Below, in pieces: positions 53,723 to 63,889 of a DNA stretch of 64,000 nucleotides. Source of the DNA: Aquimarina sp. RZ0. GTDB taxonomy: Bacteria; Bacteroidota; Bacteroidia; Flavobacteriales; Flavobacteriaceae. The position numbers were made by a program, and so were the translations under genes. A model generated the notes under the pieces. It was not told the origin of the DNA. It did no database searches and saw only the letters and a program-made list of their open reading frames with translations. Every line of letters begins with the position of its first letter. Position 1 is the first letter of the stretch. The stretch is taken from contig NZ_VTZU01000016.1 of assembly GCF_008370685.1 (NCBI RefSeq), positions 36,421 through 100,420 of the forward strand. Reading direction: 5' to 3'.

Positions 53723-56700
53723 ATGCAAAAGAAGTTGATGAGTATTTTATTTTCTACAAGATTGATGGCAATTTTATTTCTCGTTTTTGCAACTTCTATG
53801 GGGATAGGTACTTTTTTAGAAGATGCGCACGGCACTACAGCTGCGAGAATATGGATTTATAATACCTGGTGGTTTGAGGCAATTATGGCATTTTTTATGG
53901 TTAATTTCTGTGGTAATATTGTTAGATACAGACTTTACAAAAAAGACAAATGGGCTACCTTATTGTTACACCTCTCCTTTATATTAATTCTTTTGGGAGC
54001 ATTTGTTACCAGATATATTAGTTATGAAGGAGTCATGCCTATACGTGAAGGTGAAACTACAGCTACCTTTCTTTCAGAAAAAACATACATGACTATTTTT
54101 TTAGATGGTGAAATTGATGGGCAACCTCGCAGAAGAATCGTCTCAGAAGCTCTAGAATTGGCAGAAAATACAGCTAATGATTTTACAATAAATACGGATT
54201 ATAACAAGCAGGAAGTAATCATTGAGTATAAAGATTATATTCAAGGTGCAGAAATGGGGTTGGTAGAAACTGAAAATGGAGAAAATTATCTTAAAATTGT
54301 AGAAGCAGGTGATGGTAATAGACACGATCATTATCTGAAAGAAGGGGAAATATCCAACATTCACAATATTCTGGTAAGTTTTAATTCACCAACCAAAGGA
54401 GCAATTAATATTACTTATAAAAAAGGTGAGTATTATATAGAATCCCCTTTTGAAGGTTCTTTCTTGAGAATGGCAGATCAATTACAAGGTGTTGTGATTA
54501 AAGATAGTATCCAACCATTAATGTTGCGATCCTTATACCAGACTGCAGGCATGCAATTTGTTATTCCTGATCCAGTCACTCGGGGTGTTTATGATATAAA
54601 ACCAATCGAAATTAAAGCTAAAGGGCAGCAAGATGCCCTGATAGTAGAGGTTTCTACATCTGGAGAAACTAAGGAAGTGAAATTATTAGGAGGAAAAGGT
54701 TTTGCTAATGATATGCAGAAAATTTCTATTGGCGGATTAGATATGTATTTTAATTATGGGTCGAAACGATTAGAGCTACCTTTTTCATTAAAACTGAATG
54801 ATTTTATAGCAGAAAAACAGCCGGGAACAGCTAAAGTCTATAAATCATATATGAGTAAAGTTGATATTATAGAGGATGCTAAAACACCAAAACCTTATGA
54901 TATTTATATGAATCATGTACTGGATCATAAGGGATATAGGTTTTTTCAGGCGTCTTTTGATCCAGATGAAAAAGGAACAGTACTATCTGTAAGCCATGAT
55001 TATTGGGGAACAACAATAACATATGCAGGGTATATGTTACTGTATTTGGGATTGATGCTTATTTTGTTTACCAAAGGATCGAGGTTTAAGGATCTTGAGC
55101 AAATGCTGAATAAAGTAAAAGTTAAAAAGAAAGCATTAACAACGGCAGTAATACTTTGTATTTCTACAATTTCCTTAGCTCAGCAGCAGCCATCTCACGT
55201 AAATCATTTACAAACATTACCAAGCAAAGCACAATTAGATTCTATTATAATAGCTAATGCAGTATCCGAAGCACATGCAGAAAAGTTTGGTAGTATTGTA
55301 ATTCAGGATGAACGTGGTCGAATGAAGCCTGTTAATACTTTTTCTTCAGAATTACTGCGTAAATTGAGTAAAAAAGATACATATGAGGGATTAACAGCTG
55401 ATCAGGTATTTGTATCTATGGTAGAAAATCCATTTGTTTGGTACAGTGTACCGATTATCGAAATAGAGCGTAAGAATGATAGTATTCGTAAAATATTAGG
55501 AGTGCCCAAAACAGAACGAAGGGTTTCTCTTATCGATCTTGTAGAACCGGATGGTACTTATAAGCTGACTCCATATTTAGAAGAGGCGAGTAGTACCAGC
55601 ACCCCAAGTAAGTTTGAAAAAGATTTTTTGAAAACTCATGAAAAGTTTTACCTGTTAAACCAGGCTTTGGGAGGAGGAATTCTGCGAATTTTTCCAGTTC
55701 CTGAGGATGAAAATAATATCTGGGTTTCTGTACCGCAACTCAATGAATATAAATTTACAGGCATGGATTCTGTATATACCAGACAAATCATACCGATCTA
55801 TCGACAAGCATTACAAGAAGCCAGAAAATCCGGAGATTATAGTAAACCTGATCAATATATAGAAAGTATTAAAAGTTTTCAGAAAAAATTCGGTAATGAA
55901 GTGTTGCCAACGGATAAAAAGATTAAAGCGGAAATTGCTTTAAATAAATATGATATTTTTAAGACACTGTTTGGATACTATTTTTTATTCGGTATTTTTC
56001 TAATGGTATTTGTTGTCTTTAGAATATTTAAAGAATCTAAAATAATCATATGGTTGATTAATGGTACCATTGGATCGGTTATTTTGCTTTTTATGGTTCA
56101 TACAGCTGGTTTGATTATTCGCTGGTATGTATCTGGTCACGCACCCTGGAGCGATGCTTATGAATCTATGATATATGTCGCCTGGGCAACTATGGCATTA
56201 GGATTAGCTTTTGGTAGAAAAAGTAATCTTTCTATTGCTGCTACTGCTTTTGTAGCCGGAATCATATTAGCTTTTGCGCATGAAAACTGGACTGATCCTG
56301 CAATTGCCAATCTACAACCCGTATTGGATTCTTATTGGGTATTGATACATGTATCTATCATTGTGGGAAGTTATGGTCCTTTCTTTATGGGGGCTATACT
56401 GGGAGTTCTTTCATTAGTGCTAATGATTTTGACCACAAAGTCTAATAAGAAACGAATGGATCTCAATATAAGGGAAATTACTATTATTAATGAGATGGCA
56501 TTAACCATTGGTTTGGTTATGTTAACTATTGGTAATTTTTTGGGAGGAATGTGGGCAAACGAAAGTTGGGGTCGTTATTGGGGATGGGATCCAAAAGAGA
56601 CCTGGGCTTTAGTGAGTATTATGGTCTATGCTTTTGTCATACATATGAGACTGGTTCCTGGTCTGAGAAGTAGGTGGTTTTTTAATTTGATGTCAATTTT

Positions 56701-56878
56701 GGCAGTTGGATCTATACTAATGACCTATTTTGGAGTAAATTTCTATCTCAAAGGATTACACTCGTATGCAAGTGGTGATCAGGTGGTAACTCCATCATCC
56801 GTTTATTATAGTATATTGGTATTGGTACTCCTTGGATCTTTTTCTTATTGGAGATATACAATTCATTATAAAAAATGA
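53723..56878 (+). CDS. ccsBA: Fused cytochrome c biogenesis protein CcsB-CcsA (system II)
   Basis: A 1051-residue inner-membrane protein combining a ResB/CcsB part (about 1-470, with TM helices and a large periplasmic domain) and a CcsA/ResC part (about 740-1051). The heme-handling WWD-type segment WGRYWGWDPKETWALVSIMVYA is at about 950-970. HTAGLIIRWYVSGHAPWSDAYESM and its His residues belong to the CcsA heme pathway. A central periplasmic region (about 480-740) links them. The protein exports heme and ligates it to apocytochrome c thiols. Fused forms are common in Bacteroidota and epsilonproteobacteria. Monocistronic. Confidence 0.93.
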   Translation: MQKKLMSILFSTRLMAILFLVFATSMGIGTFLEDAHGTTAARIWIYNTWWFEAIMAFFMVNFCGNIVRYRLYKKDKWATLLLHLSFILILLGAFVTRYISYEGVMPIREGETTATFLSEKTYMTIFLDGEIDGQPRRRIVSEALELAENTANDFTINTDYNKQEVIIEYKDYIQGAEMGLVETENGENYLKIVEAGDGNRHDHYLKEGEISNIHNILVSFNSPTKGAINITYKKGEYYIESPFEGSFLRMADQLQGVVIKDSIQPLMLRSLYQTAGMQFVIPDPVTRGVYDIKPIEIKAKGQQDALIVEVSTSGETKEVKLLGGKGFANDMQKISIGGLDMYFNYGSKRLELPFSLKLNDFIAEKQPGTAKVYKSYMSKVDIIEDAKTPKPYDIYMNHVLDHKGYRFFQASFDPDEKGTVLSVSHDYWGTTITYAGYMLLYLGLMLILFTKGSRFKDLEQMLNKVKVKKKALTTAVILCISTISLAQQQPSHVNHLQTLPSKAQLDSIIIANAVSEAHAEKFGSIVIQDERGRMKPVNTFSSELLRKLSKKDTYEGLTADQVFVSMVENPFVWYSVPIIEIERKNDSIRKILGVPKTERRVSLIDLVEPDGTYKLTPYLEEASSTSTPSKFEKDFLKTHEKFYLLNQALGGGILRIFPVPEDENNIWVSVPQLNEYKFTGMDSVYTRQIIPIYRQALQEARKSGDYSKPDQYIESIKSFQKKFGNEVLPTDKKIKAEIALNKYDIFKTLFGYYFLFGIFLMVFVVFRIFKESKIIIWLINGTIGSVILLFMVHTAGLIIRWYVSGHAPWSDAYESMIYVAWATMALGLAFGRKSNLSIAATAFVAGIILAFAHENWTDPAIANLQPVLDSYWVLIHVSIIVGSYGPFFMGAILGVLSLVLMILTTKSNKKRMDLNIREITIINEMALTIGLVMLTIGNFLGGMWANESWGRYWGWDPKETWALVSIMVYAFVIHMRLVPGLRSRWFFNLMSILAVGSILMTYFGVNFYLKGLHSYASGDQVVTPSSVYYSILVLVLLGSFSYWRYTIHYKK

Positions 56879-57051
56879 AAATTTTATAGTTGATTGTTTG
56901 TGATTACTTTATTATCAAAAATACCTATACAAAAACTATACAATGCTATTAAAATGATCATTTGTAGTATATTTTTATAATCTAATAGACTTTTGAAGTA
57001 AATAATATTCATACTTTTAACAATTAATATAAAACTGTTTAAATCTTAAAT

Positions 57052-58632
57052 ATGGGCATTATTTCTTTTGTAGCGTTTACACTTTTGGTAGCGGTTGTAT
57101 CGTATCTGGCTACCCGAAAAACAGACGAAAATTCATCAGATGGTTATTTTCTTGGCGGTCGAAGTCTCACCGCAGTAGTAATCGCAGGATCATTATTATT
57201 AACAAATCTTTCTACTGAGCAAATAGTAGGCCTCAATGGTTCTGCATATACAGATGGTATATTGGTGATGGCATGGGAAACTCTTGCTGCAATTGCTATG
57301 GTTATTACGGCCGTATATTTATTGCCAAAATACCTTAAAGGAGGTATTAGTACGATCCCTACATATCTGGAAAGAAGATTTGATGCTTCTACAAAAGCGA
57401 TGATTTCTGGATTATTTCTTACGGGATATGCCGTAGTATTATTACCTATTGTACTATACTCAGGTTCTCTTGCGATTAGTACAATGTTTAATATACCAGA
57501 AATGTTGGGCGTATCCGAATGGACTTCTTTATGGATATGTATATGGGGTATCGGTATTATTGGATCGATCTATGCCATTTTTGGAGGCCTGAAAGCGGTG
57601 GCGGTTTCTGATACTATTAATGCTGTTGGGTTATTGGTAGGAGGATTATTGATACCTGTGTTTGGTTTAATGGCGATTGGAGATGGTAGTGTATTAACCG
57701 GTCTTAATACTTTAACGACAGAACATCCAGAAAAATTCAATGCAATAGGAGGTGAGGATTCTTCTATACCATTTGCGACAATATTTACAGGGATGATGCT
57801 AGTACAGCTGTTTTATTGGGGTACTAATCAGGCTATAATACAGAGAGCATTGGGAGCAAAAAACCTGGTAGAAGGGCAAAAAGGACTTTTGATAGCTGCT
57901 TTTATTAAAATCCTGGGACCTATTATAGTCGTATTGCCTGGAATAATAGCTTATCATATGTTTAAAGGAGAATTAGAAGTTCCGGATCAGTCATATCCAA
58001 GACTTGTAAGTGAAGTATTACCAACGCCATTAGTCGGTTTTTTTGCTGCTGTTTTATTTGGTGCTATTTTGAGTTCTTTCAATAGTGCTTTGAATAGTTC
58101 AGTGACGTTGTTTGGTATTGATATATATAAACAATTCTTTAATACCGAAGCACCAGAAAGAAAAGTAGTATCTGTCGGGAAAAAGTTTGGTATCATCCTT
58201 GCAATTTTTTCAATGACAATTGCTCCGTTTTTATATTTTGCATCAGACGGTCTTTTTGGATACCTGCAGACGGTAAACGGATGTTATAGTATTCCTATTT
58301 TATCTATTATTGTGGTAGGTTTTCTTACCAAAAGAGTACCTGCTATTGCGGCAAAAGCAGGAGTTATTTTTGGTTTTGTAATTTATGTAATCTATGTGTT
58401 GATGGAAAAAACATTTGAAGTAGAAGGATTACCTCATTTCTTACATGTACAGGCAATTACTTTTGTTCTTTCTATAACGATTATGTTGGTTATAGGTAAG
58501 TTAAAGCCAAGAGAAACAGATTATGTGCAAGCATATACTAAAGAAGTAGATGTAACCCCCTGGAAATATACAAAGATAGTGGGTGCGGCTATATGTTTAA
58601 TTGTAGTTTCTACATATCTCTACTTTAATTAA
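57052..58632 (+). CDS. Solute:sodium symporter (SSS/SLC5 family)
   Basis: A 526-residue transporter with about 13-14 TM helices. GYFLGGRSLTAVVIAGSLLLTNLSTEQIVGLNGSAY is the conserved N-terminal signature, FGGLKAVAVSDTINAVGLLVGG the TM5/6 segment, and AVLFGAILSSFNSALNSSVTLFGIDIYKQF the Na2-site helix with its Ser residues. It resembles the YidK/SglT sugar-type branch more than ActP. Substrate unknown; monocistronic with a family-3 element and a terminator behind it. Confidence 0.9.
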   Translation: MGIISFVAFTLLVAVVSYLATRKTDENSSDGYFLGGRSLTAVVIAGSLLLTNLSTEQIVGLNGSAYTDGILVMAWETLAAIAMVITAVYLLPKYLKGGISTIPTYLERRFDASTKAMISGLFLTGYAVVLLPIVLYSGSLAISTMFNIPEMLGVSEWTSLWICIWGIGIIGSIYAIFGGLKAVAVSDTINAVGLLVGGLLIPVFGLMAIGDGSVLTGLNTLTTEHPEKFNAIGGEDSSIPFATIFTGMMLVQLFYWGTNQAIIQRALGAKNLVEGQKGLLIAAFIKILGPIIVVLPGIIAYHMFKGELEVPDQSYPRLVSEVLPTPLVGFFAAVLFGAILSSFNSALNSSVTLFGIDIYKQFFNTEAPERKVVSVGKKFGIILAIFSMTIAPFLYFASDGLFGYLQTVNGCYSIPILSIIVVGFLTKRVPAIAAKAGVIFGFVIYVIYVLMEKTFEVEGLPHFLHVQAITFVLSITIMLVIGKLKPRETDYVQAYTKEVDVTPWKYTKIVGAAICLIVVSTYLYFN

Positions 58633-58646
58633 GATAGAATAAAAAT

Positions 58647-58806
58647 GAACTCATCTTGAGTAGTGGTTTTCAACCGAAAAGTTTGGCTTTTGTGCTATAA
58701 TGAAGTAGGTTTTTTTCAGCATAGTCATAGCTATGGTTTAAAAACCAACAAAATTAGCGTTGAAAATGTAAATTTGATAGATCAAAGCATGACTCAAGAT
58801 GAGTTC
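58647..58806. repeat. Family-3 palindromic element, copy 3
   Basis: A 160-bp element with GAACTCATCTTGAG at the left and CTCAAGATGAGTTC at the right, a perfect 14-bp terminal inverted repeat. The core at 58718-58740 reads AGCATAGTCATAGCTATGG. It is alignable with 52312-52465 throughout. Confidence 0.85.
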
Positions 58807-58831
58807 AATATAAATAAAATTGTAAAAAAAG

Positions 58832-58857
58832 AAACCCGAGATTATCCTCGGGTTTTA
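58832..58857. terminator. Bidirectional hairpin terminator
   Basis: AAACCCGAG, loop ATTATC, CTCGGGTTT, with A- and T-rich flanks. It lies between the symporter and convergent lpdA and can serve both. Confidence 0.8.
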
Positions 58858-58887
58858 TAGTATAATATGTTGTTAGGTGTTTAAAAA

Positions 58888-60279
58888 TTATAAGTGAATA
58901 ACTTCGTCATAAGCATCAGCTACAGCTTCCATTACAGCTTCACTCATGGTAGGGTGAGGGTGAACGGCTTTTAATACTTCATGCCCGGTTGTTTCTAATT
59001 TTCTTCCTAAAACAGCTTCTGCAATCATATCGGTCACTCCGGCACCAATCATATGGCATCCAAGCCATTCGCCATATTTAGCATCAAAAATCACTTTGAC
59101 AAAACCATCTTTGGTTCCGGCAGCACTGGCTTTACCAGATGCAGAAAAAGGAAATTTTCCTACTTTGATATCGTAACCAGCTTCTTTGGCTTGTTTTTCG
59201 CTCATACCCACGCTAGCAATCTCAGGAGATGCATAGGTACATCCAGGAATGTTACCATAGTCTATAGCTTCTATATGCATTCCAGCAATTTTTTCTACAC
59301 AAGTAATCCCTTCTGCAGATGCTACATGAGCCAAAGCGGGACCTGGTACTACGTCTCCTATGGCATAGATACCAGGAATATTGGTTTGATACCAGTCATT
59401 CACAACAATTTTATCTCTATCAGTTGCAATACCAAGTTCTTCTAATCCAATATTTTCAATATTTGTTTTGATACCTACTGCTGATAAAACAATATCAGCT
59501 TCGAGAATTTCTTCGCCCTTTTTTGTTTTTACAGTCGCTTTTATTCCATCCCCGCTAGTATCTACACCTTCTACAGAAGAATTGGTCATTACTTTTATAC
59601 CAGCTTTCTTAAAACTACGTCCAAATTGTTTAGATACTTCTTCGTCTTCCAGTGGTACCAGATTAGGTAAAAATTCTACGATCGTAACTTCTGTACCCAT
59701 CGCATTATAAAAATGAGCAAATTCTACACCAATAGCACCAGAACCAACCACAATCATCTTTTTAGGCTGAGATTCTAATGTCATGGCTTCTCTGTATCCA
59801 ATTACTTTTTTACCATCTTGGGGTAAATTTGGTAATTCTCTAGATCTTGCTCCTGTCGCTATAATAATATGTTTGCCTTCATAATCAGCGATTTTTCCAT
59901 CTTTGTCTGTAACAGATACTTTATTATTAGCTTTTAATTTTCCAAAACCTTCTATTACATCAATTTTATTTTTCTTCATTAAGAACTGTACACCTTTGCT
60001 CATTCCATCTGCAACACCACGACTTCTTTTTACAACGGCATCAAAATCTTTGTCGAATTTCTCTACAGTTAATCCATAATCTGAAGCATGTTTCAGATAA
60101 TCAAAAACCTGTGCACTTTTTAATAATGCTTTAGTAGGTATACATCCCCAATTAAGGCATACACCTCCAAGGCTTTCTTTCTCAATAATTGCAGTTTTAA
60201 ATCCTAATTGAGAAGCTCTAATTGCTGTAACATAACCACCAGGTCCACTTCCTAATACAATAATATCATATGCGCTCAT
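58888..60279 (-). CDS. lpdA: Dihydrolipoyl dehydrogenase (E3)
   Basis: From the ATG at 60279 the protein is 463 residues (MSAYDIIVLGSGPGGYV); an in-frame TTG lies 9 bp upstream. It reoxidises the dihydrolipoyl groups of pyruvate and 2-oxoglutarate dehydrogenase using FAD and NAD. The FAD motif GSGPGG, redox-active C41/C46 in GGVCLNWGCIPTK, the NAD motif GSGAIGVEFA, and the C-terminal HPHPTMSEAV with the catalytic His are all intact. Monocistronic, so the E1/E2 genes are elsewhere. Confidence 0.95.
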   Translation of the reverse strand: MSAYDIIVLGSGPGGYVTAIRASQLGFKTAIIEKESLGGVCLNWGCIPTKALLKSAQVFDYLKHASDYGLTVEKFDKDFDAVVKRSRGVADGMSKGVQFLMKKNKIDVIEGFGKLKANNKVSVTDKDGKIADYEGKHIIIATGARSRELPNLPQDGKKVIGYREAMTLESQPKKMIVVGSGAIGVEFAHFYNAMGTEVTIVEFLPNLVPLEDEEVSKQFGRSFKKAGIKVMTNSSVEGVDTSGDGIKATVKTKKGEEILEADIVLSAVGIKTNIENIGLEELGIATDRDKIVVNDWYQTNIPGIYAIGDVVPGPALAHVASAEGITCVEKIAGMHIEAIDYGNIPGCTYASPEIASVGMSEKQAKEAGYDIKVGKFPFSASGKASAAGTKDGFVKVIFDAKYGEWLGCHMIGAGVTDMIAEAVLGRKLETTGHEVLKAVHPHPTMSEAVMEAVADAYDEVIHL

Positions 60280-60381
60280 AAATGTCAATTTTTTGAAGAC
60301 ACGAATTTACGGATAATTCGGCTAATCATAAAAGGAAATGAATGATCACTTTTGGTACTACCGTTTAATAAGTAAAGACAT

Positions 60382-60416
60382 AAAAAAAACACTATTTTCT
60401 TAATAGTGTTTTTTTA
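60382..60416. terminator. Hairpin terminator of the collagen-like lipoprotein gene
   Basis: AACACTATT, loop TTCTT, AATAGTGTT, with A8 on one side and T7 on the other. It lies 43 bp downstream of the minus-strand gene at 60459. Confidence 0.75.
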
Positions 60417-60458
60417 GTAATAATTATATTTTTTTGAGATTTTAGAAGAATATATAAT

Positions 60459-61004
60459 TTATTCTGTTGAAATTTTGATAATATCTTTTTTACTCAATTT
60501 TAATGATGACATCACACTATTAAGATCATTAAGATTAATATTCTTTGCCTGTACAAATGCTGCAGGTACTACAACAATTCTAAAAACTTGATTAGTAGTA
60601 AATTCTGCGCCTAGGGTTGTAGGGTCATCACTTTCTAATATGATATCAACATCTCCGATTGTAAAATTAAATCTGTACTGTAAAAACCCACCATCTTCAA
60701 AAAATATGGTTGCAGTAGGCAATGGCTCCCAAACATCTAAATCTTCAACCACATCCTCTAATCGATATACAAGTACAACATCAGAATCAAAAATATTCTG
60801 AGGAAAGGTAAATCGGGTTGCAAAATCAGGAGCAACAAAATTTACATTTTCTATTTCAAAAACATCTGCGACTATATCCTCTCCCTGAGGACCTGGCGGG
60901 CCATCTGCTCCATCTCGTCCATCAAATCCCGGTGGTCCCTGATCTCCTTCGCAGGAAATGAATAAAATTGTTGATAGAAATAAAAGTGTGAATATCTTCT
61001 TCAT
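60459..61004 (-). CDS. Lipoprotein with short collagen-like Gly-X-Y segment
   Basis: A 181-residue protein with lipoprotein signal (lipobox FISC, Cys19). Residues 20-41 are Gly-X-Y triplets (GDQGPPGFDGRDGADGPPGP), about seven in a row, beginning directly after the lipidated cysteine. A beta-rich globular domain follows (about 45-181, FEIENVNFVAPDFATRFTFPQNIFDSDVVLVYR). The collagen-like stretch may trimerise the protein or space it from the membrane. Function unknown; such lipoproteins are frequent in flavobacteria. Confidence 0.7.
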   Translation of the reverse strand: MKKIFTLLFLSTILFISCEGDQGPPGFDGRDGADGPPGPQGEDIVADVFEIENVNFVAPDFATRFTFPQNIFDSDVVLVYRLEDVVEDLDVWEPLPTATIFFEDGGFLQYRFNFTIGDVDIILESDDPTTLGAEFTTNQVFRIVVVPAAFVQAKNINLNDLNSVMSSLKLSKKDIIKISTE

Positions 61005-61090
61005 AATTTGTAAAATATTTTATGTTATACTGTTGTTATGTATTGTAAGATATCAATAAGTGTTCCAAAAAATAATTTTCCTAAATCATT

Positions 61091-61486
61091 TCACATCTTA
61101 TCAAAATCTATACTAACAGAATTCACACAATAACGCTGTCCTGTCTCAGTAGGACCATCATTAAATACATGACCAATGTGACTGCCACAATTAGCACATA
61201 AAATTTCTGTTCTTATCATTCCGTGTGAAGAATCTCTAATATACTCAATACTTCCTTCTATAGATTTATCAAAACTTGGCCACCCACAGCCAGAATCAAA
61301 TTTTGTAGTACTGTCAAATAAAGGAGTGTGACAAGCCATGCATGCATAGGTTCCATTTTCTGAATGCATATTATACGTTCCTGTAAAAGGGCGTTCAGTG
61401 CCTTTTTGTCTTAAAATTCTATATTGATCTTCAGAAAGTATTTCTTTCCATTCTTTTTCTGTTTTATGATAAGGATATTTACTCAT
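61091..61486 (-). CDS. msrB: Methionine-(R)-sulfoxide reductase B, cytosolic form
   Basis: A 131-residue enzyme reducing protein methionine-R-sulfoxide. Zinc ligands C49, C52 (CMAC) and C97, C100 (CANC), catalytic C120 in RYCVNS and a likely resolving C67 in SGCGWPSF are present. No signal peptide. Its ATG shares one base with the stop codon of the upstream msrB (TAATG), indicating translational coupling. Confidence 0.94.
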   Translation of the reverse strand: MSKYPYHKTEKEWKEILSEDQYRILRQKGTERPFTGTYNMHSENGTYACMACHTPLFDSTTKFDSGCGWPSFDKSIEGSIEYIRDSSHGMIRTEILCANCGSHIGHVFNDGPTETGQRYCVNSVSIDFDKM

Positions 61487-61980
61487 TATTTGACTTCTTT
61501 TTCTTTGGGTATAAAAATTAGTGCATCTCCATTAATGCAATGTCTTTTGCCTGTGGTCTCTCTTGGCCCATCATTAAACACATGTCCTAGATGTCCTCCA
61601 CAAGTGGCACATAGTAATTCTGTTCTGGAATATCCTAGTTTATGATCTACATCATAGTCTACATTACCTTTTACGGCTCTGTCAAAACTAGGCCAACCTG
61701 TACCACTATCAAATTTATGTTTGCTTTCATACAAGGGAGTTTTACAAGCTGCACATTGAAAAGTGCCGGCAGTATACACTTTATTTAACAAGCTGGAGAA
61801 AGGTCTTTCTGTGCCAGCTTGCCTCAAAATATAATACTGATCAGCGGTCAGAATTTCTTTCCATTCCTTTTGTGTTTTAGATACTTTGTATTCTTTTTTT
61901 TCCTTTTTGACCTCTTTTTGTGCTACACTGGTGCAACTAAAGGCTAAAAAGCTAATAAATACTATAATGAATTTTTGCAT
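61486..61980 (-). CDS. msrB: Methionine-(R)-sulfoxide reductase B, exported lipoprotein form
   Basis: A 164-residue MsrB with an N-terminal signal and probable lipobox (AFSC, Cys16), then a Lys-rich linker. Zinc ligands C76, C79, C124 and C127 and catalytic C148 (RHCING) are kept. The resolving-Cys position seen in its neighbour is Thr94 (SGTGWPSF), so it must be recycled by thioredoxin directly or by another cysteine. It probably repairs envelope proteins while the coupled downstream copy works in the cytosol. Confidence 0.9.
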   Translation of the reverse strand: MQKFIIVFISFLAFSCTSVAQKEVKKEKKEYKVSKTQKEWKEILTADQYYILRQAGTERPFSSLLNKVYTAGTFQCAACKTPLYESKHKFDSGTGWPSFDRAVKGNVDYDVDHKLGYSRTELLCATCGGHLGHVFNDGPRETTGKRHCINGDALIFIPKEKEVK

Positions 61981-62280
61981 AACAATTTTATTAATTTAAA
62001 CAAAGTATACTCATAGTCGTATAAAGCATACTAGGATAACAAAATATTACAAATGTATAGTTAGAGAATAGATATAACTAGAAAATAGTTTCTAATAAGC
62101 GTATTCTCAGTATTATATTAATAGTTTAAAAGTAAAAGAACTTTAGAAGGTGTGAGAAATTTTATATATAATTAACATTTTTAACAAAAAAGAAATATAT
62201 AAACAAAATATATTCCTCGAATTCTTTTTTAGAACTTCACAAAGTCCTTAATTTTGTCCCTTATTTTTAACAAATAAAAA
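61981..62280. promoter_or_regulatory. Divergent promoter gap msrB/helicase
   Basis: A 300-bp AT-rich gap. The octamer TAATTTTG at 62249-62256 fits the -7 box TAnnTTTG and would place a start just before the helicase ATG. Nothing else is recognised. Confidence 0.4.
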
Positions 62281-63795
62281 ATGCGGGTGGATCCCAGAGA
62301 TATACACAAAAAGAAGCAAAAAGTACTGTATGATTATCAAGCGAGAGATATTGATAAGATATTTGGGCGTTTAAAAGAATTTTCTGAAAAATATAATTTA
62401 TTATATCAGCTGCCTACTGGAGGTGGTAAAACAGTTATTTTTTCTGAGATCGTTCGCAGATATATAGAGACTACCCAAAAAAAGGTAGTTGTTCTTACAC
62501 ATCGTATTGAACTCTGTGCACAAACCTCTAATATGCTTACAGAGTTTGATGTTAAGAATAAGATCATCAACAGTACTGTAAAAAAGCTCGAAGATCAGGA
62601 AGAGTATATGTGTTTTGTCGCTATGGTAGAAACACTAAACAATAGACTTAATGATGATCAATTAGAACTCAATAATGTTGGGATGGTTATTATTGATGAA
62701 GCTCATTATAACTCATTCAGAAAATTATTTAAGTTTTTTAGTGATTGTTTTATCCTGGGAGTTACGGCAACACCTCTAAGTTCTAATATGAAACTTCCTA
62801 TGAAGGATCATTATCAGGAGTTAATTGTTGGAGATACGATTTCTTCACTCATAAATAAAGGTTTTTTAGCAAAACCTATTACTTATACATATGACGTAGG
62901 TCTTGGTTCTCTTAAAATAGGTATGAATGGTGACTATACTGTAAAATCATCAGAAGATTTATATACCAATGCGTTAATGCAGGATAAATTGTTAAAAGCT
63001 TATGAAGAAAGATCCAAAGGAACAAAAACGCTAGTTTTTAATAATGGTATCAATACCTCTATACAGGTATATGATACTTTTCATAGAGCCGGATATCCAA
63101 TTAGGCATTTGGATAATACTAATAGTAAACAAGATAGGATAGATATACTAAAATGGTTTAAAACAACAGATAATGCTATATTAACTTCTGTAAGTATTCT
63201 CACAACAGGTTTTGATGAACCAACGGTAGAAACAATAATCCTTAATCGCGCTACAAAATCTCTTACTTTATATTTTCAGATGATCGGAAGAGGGTCTAGA
63301 ATATTGCCTAATAAACCTGAGTTTTCTATTATTGATATGGGAAATAATACAGCTAGATTTGGTTTATGGAGTGGTGATGTAGACTGGCAAGCTATTTTTA
63401 AGTCTCCAGATTTTTATTATGATAATCTGGTAAGTGATGATGAAATAGAACGTAACTTTAGATATGTAATGTCTGAAGAAATACGAAAAGAGTTTAAGAA
63501 TTCTGATGATATTGATTTTGATGTAGAGTTAGAGTATGTTAAAACAAAAAGAAACGGTTTACGTAGTAAAAGTGTTCTGGATAGATCCATTGCACAACAT
63601 GCAAAGATGTGTGTAGAAAATAGCGAAGATGTATTTGATGCACGAATTCTTAGTAAATTGTTAGATCAGGATATAGAATATAGAGTACGCAGATATTCAT
63701 ATTGTATCAGTAAGAGTACAAAAAATTATAGGGATTGGTTGCAAGAAGATTATAATAGAAAATTAAGATCCAAAATCAATCAAATGTTCTTGTAG
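62281..63795 (+). CDS. SF2 DEAD/DEAH-box helicase (UvrB/restriction-type)
   Basis: A 504-residue protein with all core SF2 motifs: Q-like YDYQARDI (about 19-26), Walker A LPTGGGKT (about 43-50), Ia LTHRIEL, II IIDEAHY (about 136-142), III GVTATP (about 160-165), and motif VI QMIGRGSR (about 337-344). The C-terminal 130 residues are not recognised and contain charged helices. The family resembles helicase subunits of restriction or repair systems, but no nuclease, methylase or other defence gene is adjacent inside the window; a partner could lie beyond 64 kb. Confidence 0.85.
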   Translation: MRVDPRDIHKKKQKVLYDYQARDIDKIFGRLKEFSEKYNLLYQLPTGGGKTVIFSEIVRRYIETTQKKVVVLTHRIELCAQTSNMLTEFDVKNKIINSTVKKLEDQEEYMCFVAMVETLNNRLNDDQLELNNVGMVIIDEAHYNSFRKLFKFFSDCFILGVTATPLSSNMKLPMKDHYQELIVGDTISSLINKGFLAKPITYTYDVGLGSLKIGMNGDYTVKSSEDLYTNALMQDKLLKAYEERSKGTKTLVFNNGINTSIQVYDTFHRAGYPIRHLDNTNSKQDRIDILKWFKTTDNAILTSVSILTTGFDEPTVETIILNRATKSLTLYFQMIGRGSRILPNKPEFSIIDMGNNTARFGLWSGDVDWQAIFKSPDFYYDNLVSDDEIERNFRYVMSEEIRKEFKNSDDIDFDVELEYVKTKRNGLRSKSVLDRSIAQHAKMCVENSEDVFDARILSKLLDQDIEYRVRRYSYCISKSTKNYRDWLQEDYNRKLRSKINQMFL

Positions 63796-63889
63796 AGATT
63801 TTTTAAAAAAATTAATAAGTATGGCTTTTCTACTCAATACAAATCAGGATTATGATACTTTTTCATTTTTTAGGGAAGTGTAATTATAA

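Noticed and set aside
58663..58860. 65-codon reading frame on the plus strand
   Set aside because: It runs through the family-3 repeat and the terminator, so it is not a gene.
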